Positions 56,649 to 64,000 of a DNA stretch of 64,000 bases are shown one piece after another. Position numbers and translations under genes: made by a program. Positions within the stretch are counted from its first letter, which is position 1, and each line of letters opens with the position of its first letter. The notes beneath the pieces were generated by a model that saw nothing but the letters and a program-made list of their open reading frames with translations, made no database searches and was not told the origin of the DNA. Source of the stretch: Streptomyces globosus (lineage in GTDB: Bacteria > Actinomycetota > Actinomycetes > Streptomycetales > Streptomycetaceae); NCBI RefSeq assembly GCF_003325375.1, contig NZ_CP030862.1, positions 5,337,501 to 5,401,500 on the forward strand. Direction: 5' to 3'.

Positions 56649-58409
56649 ATGGCGGTTTCCGTAACCCTTCCGGCGCTCGGAGAGAGCGTCACAGAGGGCA
56701 CTGTCACCCGCTGGCTGAAGGCCGAGGGCGAGCGCGTCGAGGCCGACGAGCCGCTGCTGGAGGTGTCGACCGACAAGGTCGACACCGAGATCCCCTCGCC
56801 CGTCGCCGGCATCCTGGCCTCGATCAAGGTCGCCGAGGACGAGACCGTCGAGGTCGGCGCCGAGCTGGCCGTCATCGACGACGGCTCCGGCGCTCCGGCC
56901 GAGGCCCCCGCCCCGGCAGCCGCCGAGGCCGCGGCTCCGGCCGCCGAGGCCCCCGCGGCCGAGGCGCCCGCCGCCCCGGCCCCGGCCGCCGAGGCCCCCG
57001 CCGCTGCCGCCGCGCCGGCCGCGTCCGGCACCGACGTCGTGCTGCCCGCGCTGGGCGAGTCGGTCACCGAGGGCACCGTCACCCGCTGGCTGAAGTCGGT
57101 CGGCGAGACGGTCGAGGCCGACGAGCCGCTGCTGGAGGTCTCCACCGACAAGGTCGACACCGAGATCCCCGCGCCGATGTCCGGCACGCTGCTGGAGATC
57201 CTGGTCGGCGAGGACGAGACCGCCGAGGTCGGCGCCCGTCTCGCCGTCATCGGTGTCGCCGGCGCGGCTCCGGCCGCTGCCCCGGCCCCGGCCGCTCCGG
57301 CTCCCGCCGCTGCCCCGGCTCCGGCTGCCGCTCCGGCTCCCGCCGCTGCCCCGGCTGCCGCTCCGGCCCCGGTCGCCGCCCCGGCCCCGGTCGCCGCTCC
57401 GGCTCCGGCCGCCCCGGCTCCGGCCCCGGTCGCCCCGGCGGCTCCGGCCGCTCCCGCGGCTCCGGCCTCCGCCGGTGACGAGGGCGCGTACGTGACCCCG
57501 CTGGTGCGCAAGCTCGCCTCGGAGTCCGGCGTCGACCTGAACACCGTCACGGGCACCGGCGTCGGCGGCCGTATCCGCAAGCAGGACGTCCTGGCCGCCG
57601 CCGAGGCCGCCAAGGCCGCCGCCGCCCCGGCTCCCGCCGCCGCTGCTGCCGCCCCGGCCGCCCCGGCCCCGGCCGCCGCGGTCTCGGAGCTGCGCGGCCA
57701 GACGGTCAAGATGACCCGCATGCGCAAGGTCATCGGCGACAACATGATGAAGGCCCTGCACTCGCAGGCGCAGCTGTCGTCCGTGGTCGAGGTGGACATC
57801 ACCAAGATCATGAAGCTGCGGGAGAAGGCCAAGGCCTCCTTCCTGGCCCGCGAGGGCGTCAAGCTCTCCCCGATGCCGTTCTTCGTCAAGGCCGCCGCCC
57901 AGGCGCTGAAGGCCCACGCGGTCGTCAACGCCCGGATCAACGACGACGAGGGCACCATCACCTACTTCGACTCGGAGAACATCGGCATCGCCGTGGACTC
58001 CGAGAAGGGCCTGATGACCCCGGTCATCAAGGGTGCGGGCGACCTCAACCTGGCCGGCATCGCCAAGGCGACCGCCGACCTGGCCGGCAAGGTCCGCGGC
58101 AACAAGATCACCCCGGACGAGCTGTCCGGCGCGACCTTCACCATCAGCAACACCGGTTCGCGCGGCGCCCTGTTCGACACGGTCATCGTTCCGCCGAACC
58201 AGGTCGCGATCCTGGGCATCGGCGCCACGGTGAAGCGCCCGGTGGTCCAGGAGACCGCCGAGGGCACCGTCATCGCCGTCCGCGACATGACGTACCTGAC
58301 CCTGTCCTACGACCACCGCCTGGTGGACGGCGCGGACGCGGCCCGGTACCTCACCGCGGTCAAGGCGATCCTGGAGGCCGGCGAGTTCGAGGTCGAGCTC
58401 GGCCTGTAA
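56649..58409 (+). CDS. sucB: 2-oxoacid dehydrogenase E2 (dihydrolipoamide succinyl/acetyltransferase), two lipoyl domains
   Basis: A 586-residue E2 with two near-identical lipoyl domains (about 1-76 and 125-200, both with lipoylated Lys in STDKVDTEI). Long Ala/Pro linkers, an E3/E1-binding domain (VTPLVRKLASESGVDLNTV) and the catalytic core (HRLVDGADAARYL, catalytic His) follow. In actinobacteria one E2 can serve both pyruvate and 2-oxoglutarate dehydrogenase, so the succinyl label is conventional. AAGGAG lies 12 bases before the ATG. It ends in a terminator. Confidence 0.95.
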   Translation: MAVSVTLPALGESVTEGTVTRWLKAEGERVEADEPLLEVSTDKVDTEIPSPVAGILASIKVAEDETVEVGAELAVIDDGSGAPAEAPAPAAAEAAAPAAEAPAAEAPAAPAPAAEAPAAAAAPAASGTDVVLPALGESVTEGTVTRWLKSVGETVEADEPLLEVSTDKVDTEIPAPMSGTLLEILVGEDETAEVGARLAVIGVAGAAPAAAPAPAAPAPAAAPAPAAAPAPAAAPAAAPAPVAAPAPVAAPAPAAPAPAPVAPAAPAAPAAPASAGDEGAYVTPLVRKLASESGVDLNTVTGTGVGGRIRKQDVLAAAEAAKAAAAPAPAAAAAAPAAPAPAAAVSELRGQTVKMTRMRKVIGDNMMKALHSQAQLSSVVEVDITKIMKLREKAKASFLAREGVKLSPMPFFVKAAAQALKAHAVVNARINDDEGTITYFDSENIGIAVDSEKGLMTPVIKGAGDLNLAGIAKATADLAGKVRGNKITPDELSGATFTISNTGSRGALFDTVIVPPNQVAILGIGATVKRPVVQETAEGTVIAVRDMTYLTLSYDHRLVDGADAARYLTAVKAILEAGEFEVELGL

Positions 58410-58443
58410 GGCCCGCCCGCCGACGGCTCCCGTCGCAGCACGC

Positions 58444-58484
58444 ACGGCGCCCCCGCCCGGAACCGATCCGGGCGGGGGCGCCGT
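58444..58484 (+). terminator. terminator after lpd-sucB
   Basis: A perfect 17-bp stem (ACGGCGCCCCCGCCCGG) with a seven-base loop, 35 bases after the sucB stop. Confidence 0.88.
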
Positions 58485-58607
58485 CGTTCCCGCGGCTGTA
58501 ACCAGCCTCACCCGGCGACCCCGTGCGCGGACGCTCCCCGTGCGGCTACTGCGCCGTATTGTCTACGCATCAGAGCTGTGCACGACTTCACAGGAGATGA
58601 AGCCCCG

Positions 58608-59234
58608 ATGATCACCCCACCCGTCGTGCAGTCCCTGCGCGAGCAGATCCGCGAGCACATCGTGGAGGGGATCGTCAGCGGGCGCTGGAAGCCCGGCGAG
58701 CGGATCGTCGAGCGGCGCATCGCCGTCGAGCTGGAGGTGAGCCAGACCCCCGTAAGGGAGGCTCTGCGCGAGCTGGAGACGCTGCGGCTGATCGAGTCGG
58801 CGCCCAACAAGGGCGTACGGGTGCGGAACCTGTCGGCGGCGGACCTGGAGGAGATCTACCCGGTGCGGGCCGGCCTGGAGCAGATCGCGGCCGAACTGGC
58901 CGCGCCCCGGCTGGCCGCGGACTGCTCGGCGCTGGAGCCGCACGTGGCGGCGCTGTGGGAGGCTGACCGGCTGGAGGACGGCACGGCGCAGGTGCGGCAC
59001 ACCGTCGGCTTCCACCGGGAGATGGTGCGGGCGGCCGGGAACAGCGTGCTGCTCCACACGTGGGAGAGCCTGGGCATCGAGGTGTTCACGGCCCTGTCGA
59101 TCCGCTGGCTGGGGACGGTCCAGAAGTCGTACGCGGAGGAGCACGAAGCCCTCGTACAGGCCTTCCGCAGCCGGGATCCCGACATCGGGGTGCTGGTCAA
59201 GCGGCATGTCCTGGGGTGTGCGCCCCGCGCCTGA
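58608..59234 (+). CDS. GntR-family (FadR/FCD type) transcriptional regulator
   Basis: A 208-residue repressor. The N-terminal winged helix (RIAVELEVSQTPVREALRELETLRLIESAPNKGVRV) is followed by an FCD helical effector domain (VRAGLEQIAAEL, GFHREMVRAAGN, HRLDP-like last helix replaced by AFRSRDPDIGVLVKRHVLG). FCD proteins sense small acids, often pyruvate, lactate or malonate. It sits between lpd-sucB and aceE; a perfect palindrome on the aceE promoter is the likely target. The ATG has AGGAG 11 bases upstream; a GTG at 58578 is less likely. Confidence 0.92.
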   Translation: MITPPVVQSLREQIREHIVEGIVSGRWKPGERIVERRIAVELEVSQTPVREALRELETLRLIESAPNKGVRVRNLSAADLEEIYPVRAGLEQIAAELAAPRLAADCSALEPHVAALWEADRLEDGTAQVRHTVGFHREMVRAAGNSVLLHTWESLGIEVFTALSIRWLGTVQKSYAEEHEALVQAFRSRDPDIGVLVKRHVLGCAPRA

Positions 59235-59269
59235 CGGAACGATCCGGGTCCGCTTTCGCCCGATTTGAC

Positions 59270-59306
59270 CGGCACCGGGTGCCTGAATCGCTGGCACCCG
59301 GTGCCG
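59270..59306 (+). terminator. terminator after the GntR gene
   Basis: A perfect 14-bp stem (CGGCACCGGGTGCC) with a nine-base loop, followed by a short T run (ACTTTT). It separates the regulator from aceE. Confidence 0.85.
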
Positions 59307-59344
59307 ACTTTTGCCTGATGTCCGTCATCTTGACCGCAAACGTT

Positions 59345-59373
59345 TGATCGATCATCGATCAGGGATTTACAGT
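59345..59373 (+). promoter_or_regulatory. aceE promoter with GntR-like operator
   Basis: TGATCGAT, one base, ATCGATCA (59345-59361) is a perfect palindrome. TTGATC (59344-59349) and TACAGT (59368-59373), 18 bases apart, make a plausible promoter, so the palindrome covers the -35 box and spacer. The neighbouring GntR-type regulator is the obvious candidate to bind. Confidence 0.6.
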
Positions 59374-59465
59374 CGGGTCGGACCCCCACCGGAGTCCGCC
59401 CCCTGTCCTGCCCGTCAGGGATCTTCTTCACCACCTCTCCTTTGTCCGGAAGGCGGCGCACACCG

Positions 59466-62162
59466 ATGTCCGACCCCGTAGGAAAGCTTCCGAGCGAGCT
59501 CGACCAGCTCCCGGACCGCGACACCGAGGAGACCGCCGAATGGGCGGCCTCGCTCGACGCCGTCGCCAAGGCCGCCGGTACGCGCCGCGCCGAATACCTG
59601 CTCCGCCGCACCCTCCAGCACGCCGAGAGCGCCGGGCTCGCCCTGCCGAAGCTGCTGGAGACGGACTACGTCAATACCATCCCCACCTCCGCCGAGCCGG
59701 ACTTCCCCGGTGACGAGGAGATGGAGGCCCGCATCACGGCCTGGAACCGCTGGAACGCGGCCGCCATGGTGACCCGCGGCTCGAAGTACGGCGTCGGCGG
59801 CCACATCGCCACCTTCGCCTCCGCCGCCTGGCTGTACGAGACCGGCTTCCAGCACTTCTTCCGCGGGAAGGAGGCCGACGGCTCCGGCGACCAGCTCTAC
59901 ATCCAGGGCCACGCCTCCCCCGGCATCTACGCCCGCGCCTTCCTCGACGGGCGCATCTCCGAGCAGCAGCTCGACAACTTCCGCCAGGAGTCCGGCGGCA
60001 ACGGCCTGCCCTCCTACCCGCACCCGCGGCGCCTGCCGTGGCTGTGGGAGTTCCCGACGGTCTCCATGGGCCTCGGCCCCCTCTCGGCGATCTACCAGGC
60101 GCGCTTCAACCGCTACCTGGAGAACCGGAAGATCAAGGACACCTCCAACTCCCACGTCTGGGCCTTCCTCGGCGACGGCGAGATGGACGAGCCCGAGTCG
60201 ACGGCCGCCCTTGCCCTCGCGGCCCGCGAGCGCCTCGACAACCTGACCTTCGTCGTCAACTGCAACCTGCAGCGCCTCGACGGCCCGGTCCGCGCGAACT
60301 TCCGCATCGTCCAGGAGCTGGAGGCCCAGTTCCGCGGCGCCGGCTGGAACGTCGTGAAGACCCTGTGGGGCTCCGCCTGGGACGAGCTGTTCCGCCTCGA
60401 CACCACGGGCGCCCTGGTCCGCCGCCTGCGCGAGACCCCGGACGCGCAGTTCCAGACGTACGCCACCCGCGACGCCGCCTACATCCGCGAGCACTTCTTC
60501 GGCGGCGACCCGGCCCTCGCGGCGCTCGGCGCCCTGGTGTCCGACGCGAAGATCGCCGAGTGCTTCCACACCTCCCGCGGCGGCCACGAGCCCCGCAAGG
60601 TGTACGCCGCGTACAAGGCCGCGCTGGAGCACAAGGGCGCGCCGACGGTCATCCTGGCGCAGACCGTCAAGGGCTACACCCTGGGTGCCGGGTTCGAGTC
60701 GAAGAACGCGAACCACCAGATGAAGAAGCTGACGATCGACGAGTTCAAGGGCATGCGCGACCTGCTCGGACTCCCGATCCCGGACAGCGCCTTCGACAGC
60801 GGCGTGGTCCCCTACGGCCACCCGGGCGCCGACTCCCCCGAGGTCCGCTACCTCCAGGAGCGCCGCGCGGCCCTCGGCGGCCCGGCCCCGGCCCGCCGCG
60901 TCCACCAGGTGGCCCTGCCGCAGCCCGCCGACAAGTCCTTCGCGCCGCTGCTCAAGGGCTCCGGCAAGCAGGAGATGGCCACGACGATGGCCTTCGTCCG
61001 CCTGGTCAAGGACCTGATGCGGGACAAGGAGACCGGCCGCCGCTGGGTGCCGATCGTCCCCGACGAGGCCCGCACCTTCGGCATGGAGTCCCTGTTCCCG
61101 TCCGCGGGCATCTACTCGCCGCTGGGGCAGACGTACGAGCCGGTCGACCGCGACCAGCTGATGTACTACAAGGAGGCCAAGGACGGCCAGATCCTCAACG
61201 AGGGGATCACCGAGGCCGGCGCCATGGCCGACTTCATCGCCGCCGCCACGTCGTACGCGACGCACGGCGAGACGATGATCCCGTTCTACATCTTCTACTC
61301 GATGTTCGGCTGGCAGCGCACGGGCGACCAGATGTGGCAGCTCGCCGACCAGCTCGGCAAGGGCTTCATCGTCGGCGCGACGGCCGGCCGCACCACACTG
61401 ACCGGTGAGGGCCTCCAGCACGCCGACGGCCACTCCCACCTGATCGCGGCCACGAACCCGGCCTCGCTCAACTACGACCCGGCCTTCGCGTACGAGATCG
61501 CGGTGATCGTCAAGGACGGCCTGCGGCGCATGTACGGGGAGCCCACCCCCGGTGTGGACTCGGACGTCTTCTACTACCTGACGGTCTACAACGAGCCGAA
61601 GCCGCAGCCGGCCATGCCCGAGGGCGTGGAGGAGGGCATCGTCAAGGGCCTCTACCGCTTCAACACGGCGGCGGACCTCGGCGACGCGGCCCCGGCCGCC
61701 GACGCCCCGAGGATCCAGCTGATGGCCTCGGGCACCGCGATCCACTGGATCCTGGAGGCGCAGCGGCTGCTGGCCGCCGAGTGGAACGTCGCCGCCGACG
61801 TCTGGTCCGCCACCTCCTGGGGCGAGCTGCGCCGGGACGCGCTGGAGGCCGACGAGGCCCTGCTGCGCGGCGAGGAGCGCACCCCGTACGTCACCCGTGT
61901 GCTGGAAGGCGCGCCGGGCCCGGTCCTGGCCGTCTCCGACTGGATGCGCCAGGTCCCCGACCAGATCAGCCAGTGGGTCCCGCAGGACTACACCTCGCTG
62001 GGCACGGACGGCTTCGGCCTCTCCGACACCCGCGAGAACGCCCGCCGCCACTTCGGCGTCGACGCCGAGTCGATCGTCGTGGCCGCGCTGGCCCAGCTCG
62101 CCCGCCGCGGCGAGGTGCCGGCGTCGTCCGTGAAGGAGGCCCGCGAGCGCTACGGCCTCTGA
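59466..62162 (+). CDS. aceE: pyruvate dehydrogenase E1 component (homodimeric)
   Basis: An 898-residue thiamine-diphosphate enzyme of the AceE type, decarboxylating pyruvate and acetylating E2. The ThDP motif is GDGEMDEPESTAALALAARERLDNLTFVVNCN. RLDGPVR, KTLWGSAWD and the transketolase-like central domain are intact. The length matches the family. ATG at 59466 is preferred over TTG at 59442; GGAAGG lies about 13 bases upstream. There is no E2 or E3 here, so it relies on sucB-type E2 and lpd next door. Confidence 0.96.
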   Translation: MSDPVGKLPSELDQLPDRDTEETAEWAASLDAVAKAAGTRRAEYLLRRTLQHAESAGLALPKLLETDYVNTIPTSAEPDFPGDEEMEARITAWNRWNAAAMVTRGSKYGVGGHIATFASAAWLYETGFQHFFRGKEADGSGDQLYIQGHASPGIYARAFLDGRISEQQLDNFRQESGGNGLPSYPHPRRLPWLWEFPTVSMGLGPLSAIYQARFNRYLENRKIKDTSNSHVWAFLGDGEMDEPESTAALALAARERLDNLTFVVNCNLQRLDGPVRANFRIVQELEAQFRGAGWNVVKTLWGSAWDELFRLDTTGALVRRLRETPDAQFQTYATRDAAYIREHFFGGDPALAALGALVSDAKIAECFHTSRGGHEPRKVYAAYKAALEHKGAPTVILAQTVKGYTLGAGFESKNANHQMKKLTIDEFKGMRDLLGLPIPDSAFDSGVVPYGHPGADSPEVRYLQERRAALGGPAPARRVHQVALPQPADKSFAPLLKGSGKQEMATTMAFVRLVKDLMRDKETGRRWVPIVPDEARTFGMESLFPSAGIYSPLGQTYEPVDRDQLMYYKEAKDGQILNEGITEAGAMADFIAAATSYATHGETMIPFYIFYSMFGWQRTGDQMWQLADQLGKGFIVGATAGRTTLTGEGLQHADGHSHLIAATNPASLNYDPAFAYEIAVIVKDGLRRMYGEPTPGVDSDVFYYLTVYNEPKPQPAMPEGVEEGIVKGLYRFNTAADLGDAAPAADAPRIQLMASGTAIHWILEAQRLLAAEWNVAADVWSATSWGELRRDALEADEALLRGEERTPYVTRVLEGAPGPVLAVSDWMRQVPDQISQWVPQDYTSLGTDGFGLSDTRENARRHFGVDAESIVVAALAQLARRGEVPASSVKEARERYGL

Positions 62163-62206
62163 GCCGGCCGCCGGCCCGCAAGCCGGCGCGCGGGCCCTCG
62201 TGCCGC

Positions 62207-62247
62207 GGAGGCGGCCCCTCCCCCGAGCAGGGGGCGGGGCCGCCTCC
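62207..62247 (+). terminator. terminator after aceE
   Basis: A 12-bp stem (GGAGGCGGCCCC) extended by an inner CCCCC/GGGGG pair, 44 bases after the stop. Confidence 0.85.
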
Positions 62248-62319
62248 GGCGTTTCGCGGGGCGCTGTCGGATTGTCGCGGTGGCGGGCCACCGGCCGACC
62301 CGTGATGCTGGATGCCGTG

Positions 62320-62838
62320 ATGGACGAGACGGAGTTCTGGGAGATCGTCGACAGCACCCGCGAGGCCGCCGAGGGCGACCCCGAGGACCATGCCGAGCTG
62401 CTGGTGGAGCGGTTGGCGCAGCTCGATCCGGACTCCGTCCTCGACTTCGCCCGGCATTTCGAGTCCCGCTACAACCGGGCGTACACCTGGGACCTGTGGG
62501 GCGCCGCCTGGGTGCTCCTCGGCGGCGCGAGCGACGACGCCTTCGACTACTTCCGCTGCTGGCTGATCGGCCAGGGACGGGACGTCTTCGAGGGCGCCCT
62601 CCACGACCCGGACGCGCTGGCCGGACTCCTCGACGAGTTCGACGAGGACATCGACGGCGACGGCGAGGAGCTCGGCTACGCCGCGGACGAGGCGTACGAG
62701 CAGCTGACCGGGACGGTCGCCCCCGACCTCGGGGTCCCGCTCCAGGCCGCGGAACCGGCGGGCACCCCGCTCGACCTCGAGAACGAGGCGGTCCTGGCGG
62801 GCCGCTTCCCCCGGCTGTGGGAGCGCTTCGGCGGCTGA
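62320..62838 (+). CDS. DUF4240-like protein
   Basis: A 172-residue acidic cytoplasmic protein starting MDETEFWEIVDSTREAAEGDPEDHAELL. The YTWDLWGAAWVLLGGASDDAFDYFRCWLIGQGRDVFEGAL block is the DUF4240 pattern, found in proteins next to many systems but without known function. A start 15 bases upstream (62305, ATG) is also possible; neither has a good ribosome-binding site. It ends 25 bases before the convergent SDR stop. Confidence 0.8.
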   Translation: MDETEFWEIVDSTREAAEGDPEDHAELLVERLAQLDPDSVLDFARHFESRYNRAYTWDLWGAAWVLLGGASDDAFDYFRCWLIGQGRDVFEGALHDPDALAGLLDEFDEDIDGDGEELGYAADEAYEQLTGTVAPDLGVPLQAAEPAGTPLDLENEAVLAGRFPRLWERFGG

Positions 62839-62863
62839 GGGCGGGGGCGGCGCGGGCGGCGGC

Positions 62864-63634
62864 TCAGTGGTGGGTGCCGCCGTCGATGCGGATCTCGGTG
62901 CCGGTGATGAAGGCGCCGTCCTCGGAGCCCAGCATCGCGACCACGCCGGCGACCGTCTCCGGCGGGGCGAAGCCCTGCCCGATCGCGGGGGCGAGCTTGG
63001 CGAACAGGCTCCAGTCGGTGTCCTCGGGCAGGCCGGGGCCGGCGCCGGTGGTCATGCCGGACTCGATGGACCCGGGCGCGACGGCGACGAAGCGCAGGCC
63101 CTGCTTGCTGTACTCGGCGGACAGCGCGTGCGTCATGGACTGGATGCCGCCCTTGCTCGCCGCGTAGGCGGCCATGTAGGGGTGGGCGAAGGACGCCGAG
63201 GTGGAGCTGAAGTTGACGACGACCGGCCGGTCGCCTTCCAGCAGCGCCGGGAGCGACTCGCGGATCATGAGGAAGGTGCCGGTCAGGTTGACGGCGAGGA
63301 CCTTGTTCCACAGGTCGAGCGGCGTGCGGTGGGTGTGCGCGCAGCGCAGGATGCCGGCGGCGTTGACGAGGACGTCGAGCCCGCCGAGGGCCTCCACGGC
63401 GGCGGGGACGGCCGCGGCGACGGCGGCCTCGTCCGCTATGTCGAGGACGGCGGTGGTGAGCCGGTCCGCATGCCCGTCGGCGGCGGCCCGCTCGGCGGTG
63501 GCCTTCAGGCCGGACTCGTCGACGTCCGCGGTGTGGACGCGGCCGCCCTCGGCCAGGATGCGGTGCACGGTGGCCCGGCCGATGCCGGAGCCGCCGCCGG
63601 TGATGAGGACGCGTCGTCCTTCGTAACGGTTCAT
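62864..63634 (-). CDS. short-chain dehydrogenase/reductase (SDR)
   Basis: A 256-residue classical SDR: NAD(P) motif TGGGSGIG (about 12-19), NAAG, catalytic Ser in NFSSTSAS, Tyr-x3-Lys in AYAASKGG, and C-terminal TGTEIRIDGG. Asp in TADVDESG after the second strand suggests NAD preference over NADP. The substrate is unknown. It is divergent from a TetR-type regulator, which probably controls it. TACGCT lies 6 bases before the ATG. Confidence 0.93.
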   Translation of the reverse strand: MNRYEGRRVLITGGGSGIGRATVHRILAEGGRVHTADVDESGLKATAERAAADGHADRLTTAVLDIADEAAVAAAVPAAVEALGGLDVLVNAAGILRCAHTHRTPLDLWNKVLAVNLTGTFLMIRESLPALLEGDRPVVVNFSSTSASFAHPYMAAYAASKGGIQSMTHALSAEYSKQGLRFVAVAPGSIESGMTTGAGPGLPEDTDWSLFAKLAPAIGQGFAPPETVAGVVAMLGSEDGAFITGTEIRIDGGTHH

Positions 63635-63640
63635 GAGCTG

Positions 63641-63713
63641 AGCGTACCCGTGCGATGACACGCTTTGCCAGGGTGCCAAAACGCGCATTACGGGCCCGCC
63701 GGAGCGGTAGGCT
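63641..63713. promoter_or_regulatory. divergent leaderless promoters of the SDR and TetR genes
   Basis: Minus-strand TACGCT (63641-63646), 6 bases before the SDR ATG, and plus-strand TAGGCT (63708-63713), 6 bases before the TetR GTG. Between them lies an imperfect inverted repeat TTTGCCAGGGTGCCAAA (63664-63680), a likely shared operator. Confidence 0.5.
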
Positions 63714-63719
63714 TCCCCC

Positions 63720-64000
63720 GTGAGATCCCCTCGTCCCTACTCCCTCCGGACCGGCCCCGCCGCAGCCCAGTCCCTGACCGAGCGCCGCAAGGCCGCCACC
63801 CAGCTCGACATCGCCCGCGCCGCCTGCGCCCTCTTCGCCGAGCACGGCCCGGACGGCACCACCGCGGAGGACATCGCCCACCGCGCCGGCGTCGCCCTGC
63901 GCACCTTCTACCGCTACTTCCGCAACAAGCAGGAGGCCGTCGCCCCGCTCCTCGCCACCGGCGGGGACACCTGGCGCGCGATGCTCGCCGAGGAGGCCCC
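63720..64000 (+). CDS. TetR-family transcriptional regulator, N-terminal part
   Basis: The first 93 codons; the gene leaves the window. A basic N-terminal extension of about 20 residues is followed by the TetR helix-turn-helix: RRKAATQLDIARAACALFAEHG, then TAEDIAHRAGVALRTFYRYFRNKQEAV. The GTG start fits the -10 spacing. It is divergent from the SDR gene, the usual layout of a TetR repressor and its target. Confidence 0.9.
   Translation, partial: MRSPRPYSLRTGPAAAQSLTERRKAATQLDIARAACALFAEHGPDGTTAEDIAHRAGVALRTFYRYFRNKQEAVAPLLATGGDTWRAMLAEEA

Noticed and set aside
1..64000. CRISPR arrays, insertion sequences, prophage genes, tRNA or rRNA genes
   Set aside because: No regularly spaced repeats, transposase or phage motifs, or tRNA-like cloverleafs were noticed on either strand.

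Overview
The window is a very G+C-rich, densely packed piece of actinobacterial chromosome. Codon use, many GTG starts, gene content and gene order point to Streptomyces or a close relative. The order closely resembles the S. coelicolor core region that runs from a fatty acyl-CoA ligase through qcr/cta to lpd-sucB-aceE (from memory, not checked by alignment). No prophage, insertion sequence, tRNA, rRNA or CRISPR array was seen.

Layout. 1-3.6 kb: the end of an ArsA-like ATPase gene, an SRPBCC protein, a metallophosphoesterase and an AMP-forming acyl-CoA synthetase. 3.8-4.7 kb: a small accessory cassette (Phd/YefM antitoxin, DUF6247-like protein, RelE-like protein). 4.8-11.4 kb, minus strand: a PimB-like glycosyltransferase, an HExxH lipoprotein, two paralogous NlpC/P60 wall hydrolases, a NYN-domain nuclease-like protein and a zinc-ribbon protein. 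11.5-12.5 kb: a rhomboid protease overlapping a stand-alone Lrp/AsnC sensing domain. 12.5-25 kb: a class V aminotransferase, trpD and the aerobic respiratory chain. The chain is made of ctaE-qcrC-qcrA-qcrB and ctaC-ctaD-ctaF, separated by a receiver-like gene and an L,D-transpeptidase. 25-31.4 kb: a cysteine desulfurase-TusA fusion, a PfkB/adenosine-type kinase, a membrane-anchored protein with an ECF-like promoter, erpA and nadA. 31.6-40.4 kb: an RND-type exporter, an orphan NarL-type regulator, cobS, a membrane protein, pspAA-pspA, a DUF3043-like protein and a methyltransferase that appears to start at CTG. 40.5-46.3 kb: MBL-cobU, cobT, an MprF-like synthase and an orphan histidine kinase. 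46.3-53.0 kb: a five-gene minus-strand operon. 53.4-64 kb: pepA, lpd, sucB, a GntR regulator, aceE, a DUF4240-like gene, and an SDR gene divergent from a TetR-type regulator.

The most interesting unit is the operon at 46.3-53.0 kb. Its products look like an Agd3-type (CE18) exopolysaccharide deacetylase, a PelF-like GT4 glycosyltransferase, a large polytopic membrane protein, a spherulin-4/Sph3-like (GH135) hydrolase and an Ega3/PelA-like GH114 endo-galactosaminidase. That is the parts list of the fungal galactosaminogalactan cluster (gtb3, agd3, sph3, ega3) and overlaps with bacterial Pel. The operon therefore probably makes, deacetylates and trims a cationic galactosamine-containing exopolysaccharide.

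Regulation visible in the sequence includes perfect inverted repeats at ctaE, ctaC, the kinase gene, nadA and aceE. A hairpin buries the cobU ribosome-binding site. At least thirteen genes have a TANNNT -10 box only 6-8 bases before the start codon, suggesting leaderless mRNAs. Most convergent or terminal genes end in strong G+C-rich hairpins.
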